DNA of 64,000 nt from contig JBBIOI010000004.1 of the NCBI GenBank assembly GCA_037443425.1, positions 1-64,000 of the forward strand, written 5' to 3'. Each line of letters opens with the position of its first letter. Positions within the stretch are counted from its first letter, which is position 1. Both the position numbers and the translations under genes were made by a program. This document shows positions 16,451-24,423 of the stretch, piece by piece. Below the pieces are notes generated by a model. It made no database searches, was not told the DNA's origin, and saw only the letters and a program-made list of their open reading frames with translations. This DNA comes from JBBIOI01 sp037443425 (GTDB lineage Bacteria; Desulfobacterota; BSN033; UBA1163).

Positions 16451-17206
16451 ATGGGAAGGCTTGAAAATAAGGTAGCGGTTGTAACAGGAGGAAGTAGAGG
16501 GATTGGAAGGGCAATATGTTTAGCATTTGCAAAAGAAGGAGCGGACGTTGTTGTAAATTATGCGACAAAGGAACAATCTGCCCAAGAGGTAGTTGATATT
16601 ATAAAGCAGATGGGAAGAAGGGCTCTATCTGTAAAAGGGAATGTAGCGGTTAAACAAGATGTCGAGAAGATTATTAAAACAGCTATTGATAATTTCGGTA
16701 AGATTGACATCCTTGTAAATAATGCAGGCGCTGTAAGACCAAACATGCTTCATAAAATGACAGAGGAACAGTGGAACGAGGTCTTAGATATTCACTTAAA
16801 AGGGCCATTTCTATGTATTCAGGAAGCTGCTAAGTATATGATGGAGAAGCGAAGTGGTAAGATAATTAATGTAACATCACAGGCAGGGATTGCCGGCACC
16901 AAAGGTCAGATAAATTATAGTTCTGCAAAGGGTGGAATAATTGCACTTACAAAATCTGCAGCAAGGGAACTTGCTCCTTATGGAATAACAGTAAATGTAG
17001 TGTCTCCGGGTTATGTAAGTACAGAGATGACCGAGAAGATAAGGACAGATCCAAAACTTAAGGAGATATACACTGGAAGGATTCTGCTTGGAAGGTTTGC
17101 CGAGCCAGAAGAGGTTGCTCCAATGTTCGTCTTTTTAGCATCAGATGAGGCAAATTATATTACTGGTCAACTATTTTGCGTTGATGGTGGATTAGGCTTA
17201 ACTTAA
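16451..17206 (+). CDS. Short-chain dehydrogenase/reductase (FabG-like)
   Basis: 251 aa NAD(P)-dependent SDR: TGGSRGIG (12-19), NNAG (90-93), catalytic Ser143, Tyr156 and Lys160 (YSSAK), and C-terminal ITGQLFCVDGG. The frame extends upstream to 16382, but ATG 16451 has a strong Shine-Dalgarno (GAGGAGGG) and gives the usual start MGRLENKVAVVTGG. It is placed just before bamQ-bamA, so oxidation of 3-hydroxypimeloyl-CoA (or another 3-hydroxyacyl-CoA) to the 3-oxo compound is a plausible role; a biosynthetic 3-ketoacyl-ACP reductase is the alternative. Confidence 0.88.
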   Translation: MGRLENKVAVVTGGSRGIGRAICLAFAKEGADVVVNYATKEQSAQEVVDIIKQMGRRALSVKGNVAVKQDVEKIIKTAIDNFGKIDILVNNAGAVRPNMLHKMTEEQWNEVLDIHLKGPFLCIQEAAKYMMEKRSGKIINVTSQAGIAGTKGQINYSSAKGGIIALTKSAARELAPYGITVNVVSPGYVSTEMTEKIRTDPKLKEIYTGRILLGRFAEPEEVAPMFVFLASDEANYITGQLFCVDGGLGLT

Positions 17207-17250
17207 GTAAACCAAATTTTTTGATCTTTACTTTAAAAAAGGGGGTGATC

Positions 17251-17346
17251 GTGAAAAGAGTTTTAAATAGTTATGGAATTAATCAAAGGGTCTTTATTAA
17301 AAAAGAAAGGGGTGATTTAAATGAAAGGTATTCCAGAAAAGATTGA
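17251..17346 (+). CDS. Possible 31-aa leader peptide overlapping bamQ start
   Basis: GTG 17251 follows a strong Shine-Dalgarno (AAAGGGGGTGATC) and opens a frame MKRVLNSYGINQRVFIKKER... of 31 codons, ending at TGA 17344-17346, i.e. 26 bases inside the bamQ homologue in another frame. The ribosome-binding context (A-rich, GGGGTGAT) is nearly repeated at the true bamQ start. It may be a coupling leader or just a decayed duplicate of the start region. An inverted repeat AAGTAAA/TTTACTT (17205-17233) lies upstream. Confidence 0.3.
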   Translation: MKRVLNSYGINQRVFIKKERGDLNERYSRKD

Positions 17347-18433
17347 GACTTGGCAGATGGTTCAGCCTACAACAAAGGATAAAGACACAGGTGAGGTCAA
17401 GCCAGGAAAGCTTGTAAAGACGTCAATTCCGGTGCCTCAGCTTGCTCCTGATGAAGTCCTTGTAAAAGTTGCAGGTTGTGGGGTTTGTCATACTGACCTT
17501 GGCTATTTTTATGATGGTGTACCAACGGTGCAGAAGCCTCCATTAACCCTCGGTCATGAGATCAGTGGTGTTGTTGTTGCAGGAGATGAAAAGTGGATAG
17601 GTAAAGAGGTGATTGTTCCAGCGGTTATGCCATGTCGGAAATGTATACTATGTAAAACAGGAAGGGGAAATAGGTGTTTAGCCCAGAAGATGCCTGGCAA
17701 TAGCCTCGGCATTTATGGTGGATTCTCAAGCCACATTCCAGTGCCATCAATAGACCTCTGCGAGGTAAAGAATCGTGGAGATATTCCGCTTGAGCATTTA
17801 GCAGTGGTTGCCGATGCAGTAACAACCCCCTATCAAGCAGCCAAAAGGGCAGATCTTCAACCTGGTGATAATGTGATTGTGATAGGAATTACTGGAGGGG
17901 TTGGAGTCTATATGGGACAAACTGCAAAGGCCCTGGGTGCAAAGACTGTTATCGGAATTGGTAGAAATCCTGAAAAACTTCAAAGGGCATTAAGCTATGG
18001 AGCAGATTATGTGATCAATGCCCAGGATAAACAGATCAAGGATATCAGAAATGAATTCAGAGATATCTGTAAAAAGGCAGGTGTAGAGGCAGGTTTTGGC
18101 TGGAAGATTTTTGAAGTGACAGGGACAAAGGCTGGTCAGGAAATGGCGCTTGAGCTTCTTTCTTTTACCGGGAAATTGATTATTATAGGTTATGGAATGG
18201 CAAAGAATGAGTACATGTTTTCAAGACTCATGGCCTTTGATGCAGAGATAATAGGGACGTGGGGATGTCTGCCAGAATATTATCCTGTTGTACTTGATAT
18301 GGTACTTAAAAAGAAGATCGATATCGCACCATTTGTAGAGACAAGACCAATGAGTAAGATTGAATCAGTTTTTGAAGAGGTCCATAAGGCTGGTTCTCCT
18401 GCAAAGAGGATTGTTCTTACACCTGATTTTTAA
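17321..18433 (+). CDS. bamQ: 6-hydroxycyclohex-1-ene-1-carbonyl-CoA dehydrogenase (Had/BamQ-type)
   Basis: 370 aa zinc alcohol dehydrogenase. Catalytic zinc ligands are in GCGVCHTD (Cys56) and GHEISG, the structural-zinc loop is CRKCILCKTGRGNRC (about 104-118) and the Rossmann motif is GITGGVGVYMGQTAKALG. The N-terminal extension (about 30 residues before the GroES-like domain) and position directly before the bamA homologue match Had/BamQ. That enzyme oxidises 6-hydroxycyclohex-1-ene-1-carbonyl-CoA to the 6-oxo compound with NAD in anaerobic benzoyl-CoA degradation. Shine-Dalgarno AAAGGGGTG supports the start. It lies 34 bases ahead of bamA. Confidence 0.88.
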   Translation: MKGIPEKIETWQMVQPTTKDKDTGEVKPGKLVKTSIPVPQLAPDEVLVKVAGCGVCHTDLGYFYDGVPTVQKPPLTLGHEISGVVVAGDEKWIGKEVIVPAVMPCRKCILCKTGRGNRCLAQKMPGNSLGIYGGFSSHIPVPSIDLCEVKNRGDIPLEHLAVVADAVTTPYQAAKRADLQPGDNVIVIGITGGVGVYMGQTAKALGAKTVIGIGRNPEKLQRALSYGADYVINAQDKQIKDIRNEFRDICKKAGVEAGFGWKIFEVTGTKAGQEMALELLSFTGKLIIIGYGMAKNEYMFSRLMAFDAEIIGTWGCLPEYYPVVLDMVLKKKIDIAPFVETRPMSKIESVFEEVHKAGSPAKRIVLTPDF

Positions 18434-18467
18434 ATAAGATAAATTAAACTTAGAAAGGAGGATGTTT

Positions 18468-19616
18468 ATGTCACTTGAGTGGATGCCAAGAGAGCATGAA
18501 ATAAAAAACCATGATAGATATGGTTCAGAACACTGGGGCACAGAGGCCCCGTGCACGGTTTATGAGAAGAAGCCACTTAAAGATCCTAAAGGAAATGATG
18601 TAAAAGGTCTCTATGTTTCATGGATTAGATTAAATAATCCTGCACAGTATAATTCATATACTACCGAGATGGTAAAGGGTGTTATCGCAGGTTTTGAAAA
18701 TGCCTCAACAGACCGTTCTGTTGTTGCAGTTGTATTTACAGGTACAGGTCCATATGCCTTCTGCACAGGTGGAAATACGAAAGAATATTCAGAATATTAT
18801 AGCAAGAGGCCTGAAGAGTATGGGGCATACATGGAATTGTTCAACAATATGGTAGACTCCATTTTAATGTGTAAAAAGCCTGTTATCTGCCGGGTAAACG
18901 GGATGAGGGTTGCAGGGGGGCAAGAAATTGGGACTGCTTGCGACCTAACAATTGCTTCTGACCTTGCAATCTTTGGACAGGCAGGACCTCGACATGGATC
19001 AGCACCAGTAGGTGGAGCATCTGATTTTCTGCCATGGTTCTTATCAATTGAGGATGCAATGTGGAGCTGTATTAGCTGTGAAATGTGGTCAGCCTATAAG
19101 ATGTGGAGAAAAGGGCTTATTACGAAATGTGTTCCAGTATTAAAGGATGAGAATGGAAACTGGGTAAGAAATCCACAGGTTATAACTGACACTTATATAA
19201 AAGATGGAGAAATTGTATATGGAGAATTCAAAACCGGAGACGAATATAAAAAGGCTCGGGAATGGGTAAATAATAAGCTTAAAAATAATGAGTATGACTT
19301 TTCCCTTTTGGATGCGGAAATAGATAAGATTGTGTGGACATTTGCAAATCTGTTCCCTGGATGTTTGATGATGTCTATTGATGGAATTAGAAATAAGAAA
19401 AAGTTCTTCTGGGATCAGATGAAGAACCCGAATCGTCACTGGCTTGCAGCGAATATGATGGGTGAGGCATTCCTCGGGTTCGGTGCATTCAATACAAAGA
19501 AGATAACGGGTGCTGATACAATCGATTTTATTAAATACAGACAGAACATAGCGGAAGGAAAACTTTTGGATGAGGCCTTCTTTGAAGAGGTATTGGCCAA
19601 GCCTCAGAAAAAGTAA
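18468..19616 (+). CDS. bamA: 6-oxocyclohex-1-ene-1-carbonyl-CoA hydrolase (ring-opening, Oah/BamA)
   Basis: 382 aa, longer than ordinary crotonases, as expected for BamA. It adds water and hydrolytically opens the ring of 6-oxocyclohex-1-ene-1-carbonyl-CoA to 3-hydroxypimeloyl-CoA; this is the marker enzyme of anaerobic aromatic degradation. Seen: N-terminal EWMPREHEIKNHDRYGSEHW, the crotonase oxyanion regions FTGTGPYAFCTGGNTKEYS and VAGGQEIGTACDLTIASD, AGPRHGSAPVGGASDFLPW, and a C-terminal helical part ending LAKPQKK. ATGs occur at 18462 and 18468; AAAGGAGG ends at 18461, so 18468 is correctly spaced. A perfect hairpin terminator follows the stop. Confidence 0.95.
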   Translation: MSLEWMPREHEIKNHDRYGSEHWGTEAPCTVYEKKPLKDPKGNDVKGLYVSWIRLNNPAQYNSYTTEMVKGVIAGFENASTDRSVVAVVFTGTGPYAFCTGGNTKEYSEYYSKRPEEYGAYMELFNNMVDSILMCKKPVICRVNGMRVAGGQEIGTACDLTIASDLAIFGQAGPRHGSAPVGGASDFLPWFLSIEDAMWSCISCEMWSAYKMWRKGLITKCVPVLKDENGNWVRNPQVITDTYIKDGEIVYGEFKTGDEYKKAREWVNNKLKNNEYDFSLLDAEIDKIVWTFANLFPGCLMMSIDGIRNKKKFFWDQMKNPNRHWLAANMMGEAFLGFGAFNTKKITGADTIDFIKYRQNIAEGKLLDEAFFEEVLAKPQKK

Positions 19617-19634
19617 GGCTTAAAGAGATATTAA

Positions 19635-19680
19635 ATGATACCCTTTGGGTTTAAGATTTTACCCAAAGGGTATCATTTTA
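19635..19680 (+). terminator. Strong rho-independent terminator after bamA
   Basis: A perfect 16-bp stem, ATGATACCCTTTGGGT (19635-19650), 10-base loop, ACCCAAAGGGTATCAT (19661-19676), then TTTTAACTATTTTT. It separates bamA from the bamR homologue, whose Shine-Dalgarno starts only about 30 bases later. bamR is therefore reached by read-through unless a promoter is hidden in the hairpin. Confidence 0.85.
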
Positions 19681-19723
19681 ACTATTTTTGAACAGCCTTT
19701 TTTACGAAAGGAGGTGTATTGAG

Positions 19724-20491
19724 ATGGAATTTAAATTTATTAAGACCTCTGAAAAAGACGGAATTTATAATATCATACTTAATCGGCCTCCACTTAATTG
19801 GCTCAATATTGAAATGATGGATGAGATTAATAAATACCTTGAGAGCTTAAAGGCCGCAAAAACTCAAAAGCTACTTGTAATTTCTGCAGAGGGTAAAGCC
19901 TTTTCAGTGGGAGTAGAGGTGGCTGACCATTTAGGCGATAAGGCAGAGAGGATGATTGAGACATTCCATAAGATGTTTAGATTATTAGATGAGATAAAGA
20001 TTCCATCTCTGGCAGTGGTTAATGGATCTGCTTTGGGAGGGGGATGTGAGCTTGCACTTTATTGTGATATGGTAATTGCCTCAGATAGGGCAAAGTTTGG
20101 GCAACCAGAGATTCAGGTTGGAGTTTTTCCACCTATAGCCGCCCTTATTTTTCCAAGGATCATCGGTCGTAAAAAGGCAATGGAATTGATCCTTACTGGA
20201 GAAACAATCAGCGCTCAAGATGCATTAAGTATAGGATTGATCAATAAAGTTGTACCAGAGGCCTCTCTTCAACAGGAGGTTGAAGGATTCGTAGATAAGT
20301 TTAAAAAACTGAGTGGTGTGGTACTAAGGATAGCAAAAGAGGCCACCCTTTCAGGTTTAAATGACGATATTGAAAAGGGTCTTAGGACAATCGAAAGGAT
20401 TTATCTTAACAATTTAATGAAGACCTGCGATACGGTTGAGGGGTTGAAGGCATTCTTAGAAAAAAGAAAGCCTGAATGGAAAGAGGAGTAA
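19724..20491 (+). CDS. bamR: Cyclohexa-1,5-diene-1-carbonyl-CoA hydratase (Dch/BamR-type crotonase)
   Basis: 255 aa crotonase. The oxyanion-hole region reads KAFSVGVEVADHLGD, typical of dienoyl-CoA hydratases (FS.GV.V..H) rather than ordinary enoyl-CoA hydratases. SALGGGCELALYCDMVIASD and FGQPEIQVGVFPPIAALIFPR follow, the latter lacking the glycine-rich PGxGGTQ of short-chain enoyl-CoA hydratases. Dch adds water to the dienoyl-CoA made by benzoyl-CoA reductase. The frame runs back to a TTG at 19688, but AAAGGAGGTG stands 8 bases before ATG 19724. It completes the R-Q-A trio with the two genes upstream. Confidence 0.88.
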   Translation: MEFKFIKTSEKDGIYNIILNRPPLNWLNIEMMDEINKYLESLKAAKTQKLLVISAEGKAFSVGVEVADHLGDKAERMIETFHKMFRLLDEIKIPSLAVVNGSALGGGCELALYCDMVIASDRAKFGQPEIQVGVFPPIAALIFPRIIGRKKAMELILTGETISAQDALSIGLINKVVPEASLQQEVEGFVDKFKKLSGVVLRIAKEATLSGLNDDIEKGLRTIERIYLNNLMKTCDTVEGLKAFLEKRKPEWKEE

Positions 20492-20499
20492 AATAATCC

Positions 20500-20522
20500 G
20501 GGGAGGCTTTAAGAACCTCCCC
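20500..20522. terminator. Bidirectional hairpin terminator between convergent genes
   Basis: GGGGAGG-CTTTAAGAA-CCTCCCC, with a T-run downstream on the plus side (GGAATTTTTC). It ends bamR transcription and stands 14 bases beyond the stop of the minus-strand binding-protein gene. Confidence 0.7.
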
Positions 20523-20535
20523 AGATGGAATTTTT

Positions 20536-21759
20536 CTATCTTTTATCCCAGGGTGGTGCCAGTTTTAATTCACCAACTGCAATATCTTTGGGCCAAATCT
20601 GGATATTTCTTCCATCCTGCCACTGACGGAATCCATATTTAATGATTGCTGACCCATTTTCTCTAAACTTTATCGGACCCCTTACGGTCATCATCTCTAC
20701 TTTGCCTATCGTGTCACGAAGTTTCTCTCTATCAAGGGTTCCAGCCATCTCAATTGCCTTTGCAAGGATTTGAACTGCCGCATAGGCACATCCAACTGGA
20801 ATACCAATACTCTTGACGCCTGGGTGTTTTTCTCTATATTCCTTAACAACTCTATCATTCCCAGGATACTTCATGCTTTCATCCCAGTTCCCGTCCGATA
20901 TGATATAATTCGCATCTTTGCCCATTGCATCCCAGTATGTGCTGAGATCAGGGCCTCTGATGAATACTGTTACCTTCGGTGCATAGTTGAGCTCTTTCAT
21001 CTGTTTAACGATAACAATACTTTGAGGAGGAGTTGGAACTGAAAAGACGGCTTCAGCTCCTGCAGATTTAAGGTCCATAATCAATGATGAAAAGTCCCTT
21101 GTAGGTGGGGCGTATTTTAAATCAGCAACAATTGTATATCCCCTTTTCTTTGCCATATCTCTTATATATGCGCCACACTCCTTGCCCCAATCAACCTGAA
21201 GTTCCATATGACCTAATTTCTGGGGTCTTTGCTCCTTTGGTATGGAGTCAAGGAGGTCAAAAAATGTTGTAACCTGGTCGTAAGCCTGAGAAAAGGGAAC
21301 AAAAATATAACGATACCCTTTCTTAAATGGGGCTTCTGCAGCAACTGTTACACCTATCCATGGGACCCTATTCTTTTCAGCTGTCGCCATTCCTACCACG
21401 TTCAAATCACTTGAAAATCCACCAAGATAGGCTACCACCTTATCAACAGTATTTAATTTATCAAGTCTTGTTGTAGTCTTTACAGAATCTGATTCATCAT
21501 CAAGGACAATAAGTTCGATAGGTAGTTTTTTATTATACTCTTTTACAAATATTCCACCTGCATCATTAATATGTTTTATTGCGATATCATAACCTGCCTT
21601 TACATCCTTTCCGCCTGCTGCCATAGCACCTGTTAAGGCAATAACAGCTCCAATCTTTATAGAGGAAGGAGCTTCTGCTGCAGTTGATAAATTAAAAGGT
21701 ATGAAAGTAATTAAGGTAATTAATAATATTAGCCCTCTTATCAGCCCTTTTTTTAACAT
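20536..21759 (-). CDS. HAAT-type ABC transporter substrate-binding protein (LivK-like)
   Basis: 407 aa periplasmic protein. Signal peptide at about 1-27 (LIRGLILLITLITFIPFNLS), then the Peripla_BP_6 fold: SIKIGAVIALTGAMAAGGKDVKAG, IELIVLDDESDSVKTTT and VVAYLGGFSSDLNVV. Liv-type receptors bind amino acids, but many aromatic-degrading bacteria use this family for aromatic acids or related carboxylates. Here it closes a minus-strand cluster of aromatic/alicyclic CoA-ester genes, so such a ligand is likely. It begins with a strong Shine-Dalgarno (AAAGGAGG). A gap of 127 bases before livM holds a second Shine-Dalgarno-like site. Confidence 0.9.
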   Translation of the reverse strand: MLKKGLIRGLILLITLITFIPFNLSTAAEAPSSIKIGAVIALTGAMAAGGKDVKAGYDIAIKHINDAGGIFVKEYNKKLPIELIVLDDESDSVKTTTRLDKLNTVDKVVAYLGGFSSDLNVVGMATAEKNRVPWIGVTVAAEAPFKKGYRYIFVPFSQAYDQVTTFFDLLDSIPKEQRPQKLGHMELQVDWGKECGAYIRDMAKKRGYTIVADLKYAPPTRDFSSLIMDLKSAGAEAVFSVPTPPQSIVIVKQMKELNYAPKVTVFIRGPDLSTYWDAMGKDANYIISDGNWDESMKYPGNDRVVKEYREKHPGVKSIGIPVGCAYAAVQILAKAIEMAGTLDREKLRDTIGKVEMMTVRGPIKFRENGSAIIKYGFRQWQDGRNIQIWPKDIAVGELKLAPPWDKR

Positions 21760-21886
21760 ACTAACCTCCTTTCAAATTAGATTTTTTATGAATTTACTCT
21801 TTTAAAAACTATGATATTACTTTTACATTCACCTCCTTTCTTTTATGCGAACCTATTTAAAACCTACAAATTCTTCTAAAAACTTA

Positions 21887-22837
21887 TTATTGAAACGTCT
21901 CTTTTACCATTATGGATGTTCTTTTCTTTAAAATCTTAAGCTTTGCAATCCCTATAATCCCTTTAGGTAGGAATAAAACTATAAAGATAAAAACAATCCC
22001 GAAGATTAAAACATTCATCTGGCCCAGGCTAATGGCAAATAATTCTTTTAAGATCACGAAGCAGATAGATCCAATAATCGGTCCAACAACAGTTCCAGCA
22101 CCTCCTATGAAGGATATTAAGACTGGATCAAAAGACCATCCCAACTCAAAAGGTACATAGTAATAATAACTTGCAACATAATATGAGAACAAAGCTCCGC
22201 CAAGACCTGCGATCAGGGTGCTAAGTGTCATTGAAATCACTTTGTACTTAAATATGTTTATGCCGATAGCCTCTGCTGAGTCCTCATCTTCACGGATACA
22301 AACCAAGGCAAGTCCAAGTTTTGAATGGGTTAGGGCAATCACCACCAGGACAGAGATCGTAGCGACAACTAAGGCCATATAGTAAATTGGGACAAGGCTA
22401 TATTTTGATAGAAATTCCTGAGGAGAAAAACTTACACCAGGGAGTAAATTTTGCACTGTAATGATTGCAATCATGGATAAGGCAAGTGTCCCTATAGCAA
22501 AATAGTGTCCTCTCAATTTGAAGCTTGGAAATCCAATAATTGATGCAAGTATAAGGGATGATGCTGAACTTGCTAAAAGTGCCAAATAAGGAGGAAATCC
22601 TGATGACCATAGGTAACGAAATACAAGTGCAGCAATACCAAAGAATGTGGAATGGCCAAGACTTATTTGCCCTGTAAATCCGCCGAGTATATTCCAGCTC
22701 TGTGAAAGTACAATGTAAAGGCATATGAGGATAATTAAGTTAAGTATGTATCCCTTTTTTATAATAAGAGGAAGGAGAGCAAAGATAATCGAAATAATAA
22801 ATAGGGTTAAGATTTCTTTTATAAATTTATTTTTCAT
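21887..22837 (-). CDS. livM: Branched-chain/HAAT ABC transporter permease LivM
   Basis: 316 aa, about nine to ten hydrophobic segments. It carries the LivM landmarks LSQSWNILGGFTGQISLGHSTFFGIAAL, IREDEDSAEAIGIN (EAA-like loop contacting the ATPases) and SFIGGAGTVVGPIIGS. It forms the membrane channel with LivH. The start codon overlaps livH by 4 bases. The substrate is presumably that of the binding protein encoded next to it. Confidence 0.92.
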   Translation of the reverse strand: MKNKFIKEILTLFIISIIFALLPLIIKKGYILNLIILICLYIVLSQSWNILGGFTGQISLGHSTFFGIAALVFRYLWSSGFPPYLALLASSASSLILASIIGFPSFKLRGHYFAIGTLALSMIAIITVQNLLPGVSFSPQEFLSKYSLVPIYYMALVVATISVLVVIALTHSKLGLALVCIREDEDSAEAIGINIFKYKVISMTLSTLIAGLGGALFSYYVASYYYYVPFELGWSFDPVLISFIGGAGTVVGPIIGSICFVILKELFAISLGQMNVLIFGIVFIFIVLFLPKGIIGIAKLKILKKRTSIMVKETFQ

Positions 22838-23706
22838 ACTTTTCTACCTGCCAACCCTCGAGGTCTGAACATCAGGATTAATACAAAAAGTATAAGTCCA
22901 AAAACTTCCCTATAAGACGTTCCAACAAGGTAAACCCCAGCAGCCTCGATAGCTCCAAGGATGATACCACCTAATAGAACACCTTTTATACTTCCAAAGC
23001 CAGCAAGGATCAAAACGATCAGTGCCTTATTAGTAAGATCAAAAGAGATTGCAGGATTAAATGCATGAAGTGATGTTACAACACCAGGTATGGCTGCTAA
23101 TGCAAATCCAATAGAGAATGCAATCAAATATACTTTATTTACATTGATACCCATAAGTATGGCTGCTTCGTAATCAAGCGAGACTGCACGAATGGCCTTG
23201 CCAAAATATGTCTTTGTTAGAAATAGATGAAGGGCAATTATAACAACTATTGCTAAGAAGAATCCACCAAGTCCAATAAATGGAAGACGAACCCCAAATA
23301 GTTGTATAACCTTCCCAGTATAAAATGTGGTCACTGCCCTTTCATCTGCTGTCCAGAGTAGGATCGCAAGATTTGAAGATATCAATAAGAGCCCAAAAGA
23401 TATTAGCAATGAGTTCTTGATCTTTTCTCCCTCAGGGTATTTCATCAGCCATTGATACAGGATTTTAAATATAATCAAGCCAATCAAGAAAAAGAGTGGA
23501 GTTACAACGAATATGAATAGGAATGGATCGAAGCGTGTATAAAAGAATGCCCAGAATGTAGTATATGCTGCAAGCATTATAAGTGCTCCATGGGCAACCA
23601 TGAGGTAATTCATAACCCCGTAGATTAAGGATAGACCAAGGGCAACAAGTCCGTATAATGCACCATTCAATATCCCATAGCTAAATATTTGAGCAATATG
23701 TAACAT
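22834..23706 (-). CDS. livH: Branched-chain/HAAT ABC transporter permease LivH
   Basis: 290 aa integral membrane protein. Landmarks: GILNGALYGLVALGLSLIYG at the N terminus, KAIRAVSLDYEAAILMGINV (EAA-like cytoplasmic loop) and ALIVLILAGFGSIKGVLLGG. It pairs with LivM; the gene follows livF with a 6-base gap and overlaps livM by 4 bases. Confidence 0.92.
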   Translation of the reverse strand: MLHIAQIFSYGILNGALYGLVALGLSLIYGVMNYLMVAHGALIMLAAYTTFWAFFYTRFDPFLFIFVVTPLFFLIGLIIFKILYQWLMKYPEGEKIKNSLLISFGLLLISSNLAILLWTADERAVTTFYTGKVIQLFGVRLPFIGLGGFFLAIVVIIALHLFLTKTYFGKAIRAVSLDYEAAILMGINVNKVYLIAFSIGFALAAIPGVVTSLHAFNPAISFDLTNKALIVLILAGFGSIKGVLLGGIILGAIEAAGVYLVGTSYREVFGLILFVLILMFRPRGLAGRKV

Positions 23707-23712
23707 CGGTAT

Positions 23713-24423
23713 TTACCCCATTGCAAGATATGCCTTTTTAACCATTTCACTATTTAAAAGTCCAGATCCATCCCCTTCACCTATTATCCTGCCATTCTCG
23801 ATAATATATCCCCTTTTAGAGATTTTTAATGCCAGCCTCACGTTCTGTTCAACAATTAGGATTGCTGTCTTTTTAGAAAGATTGATATTTTTAATTGTAT
23901 CATAGATATTTTTGACAATAAGAGGGGCAAGGCCAAGGGAGAGTTCATCAATAAGCAACCATCTTGGGTCTGACATTAATCCTCTGGCAATTGCAAGCAT
24001 TTGCTGTTCACCACCGCTTAAAGTTTTTGCGGTTTGATGAAGTCTTTTTCCAATAACGGGAAAGATTTCTGAAACCCATTTTAGATTTTCATCCTTAAAT
24101 CTCCTTGCCCTCTCTATAAATCCACCCATCTCAAGGTTTTCAAGAACGGTCATCTCCTGAAATAGTCTCCTACCTTCAGGAACATGAACGACTCCCATTT
24201 CAACGATTCCATGAGGTGGAATATTATTGGCATCAATCCCATCAATCTTTATCTTACCCTTTGTTGGTCTAAGGATTCCCGATATGATCTTTAAAACTGT
24301 AGTCTTTCCAGCTCCATTTGAGCCGACAAGTGAGACAATCTCTTCATTTCCTACTTTTAATGAGACATTCCATAATGCCTGAGCATCTCCATAATGTGCA
24401 TCTACATTTTCAACTTCAAGCAT
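23713..24423 (-). CDS. livF: Branched-chain/HAAT ABC transporter ATPase LivF
   Basis: 236 aa cytoplasmic ATPase. Walker A GSNGAGKTT, the LivF-type VHVPEGRRLFQEMTVLENLEMG, signature LSGGEQQMLAIARGLM, Walker B WLLIDELSLGLAP and switch His replaced by the family-typical VEQN. It overlaps livG by 8 bases and precedes livH. Confidence 0.93.
   Translation of the reverse strand: MLEVENVDAHYGDAQALWNVSLKVGNEEIVSLVGSNGAGKTTVLKIISGILRPTKGKIKIDGIDANNIPPHGIVEMGVVHVPEGRRLFQEMTVLENLEMGGFIERARRFKDENLKWVSEIFPVIGKRLHQTAKTLSGGEQQMLAIARGLMSDPRWLLIDELSLGLAPLIVKNIYDTIKNINLSKKTAILIVEQNVRLALKISKRGYIIENGRIIGEGDGSGLLNSEMVKKAYLAMG

Noticed and set aside
19738..19757. R1-like end sequence AGACCTCTGAAAAAG inside the bamR start
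   Set aside because: It lies within the coding region, reads as normal codons (KTSEK) and is not followed by any other R1 landmark; chance or a very old remnant.
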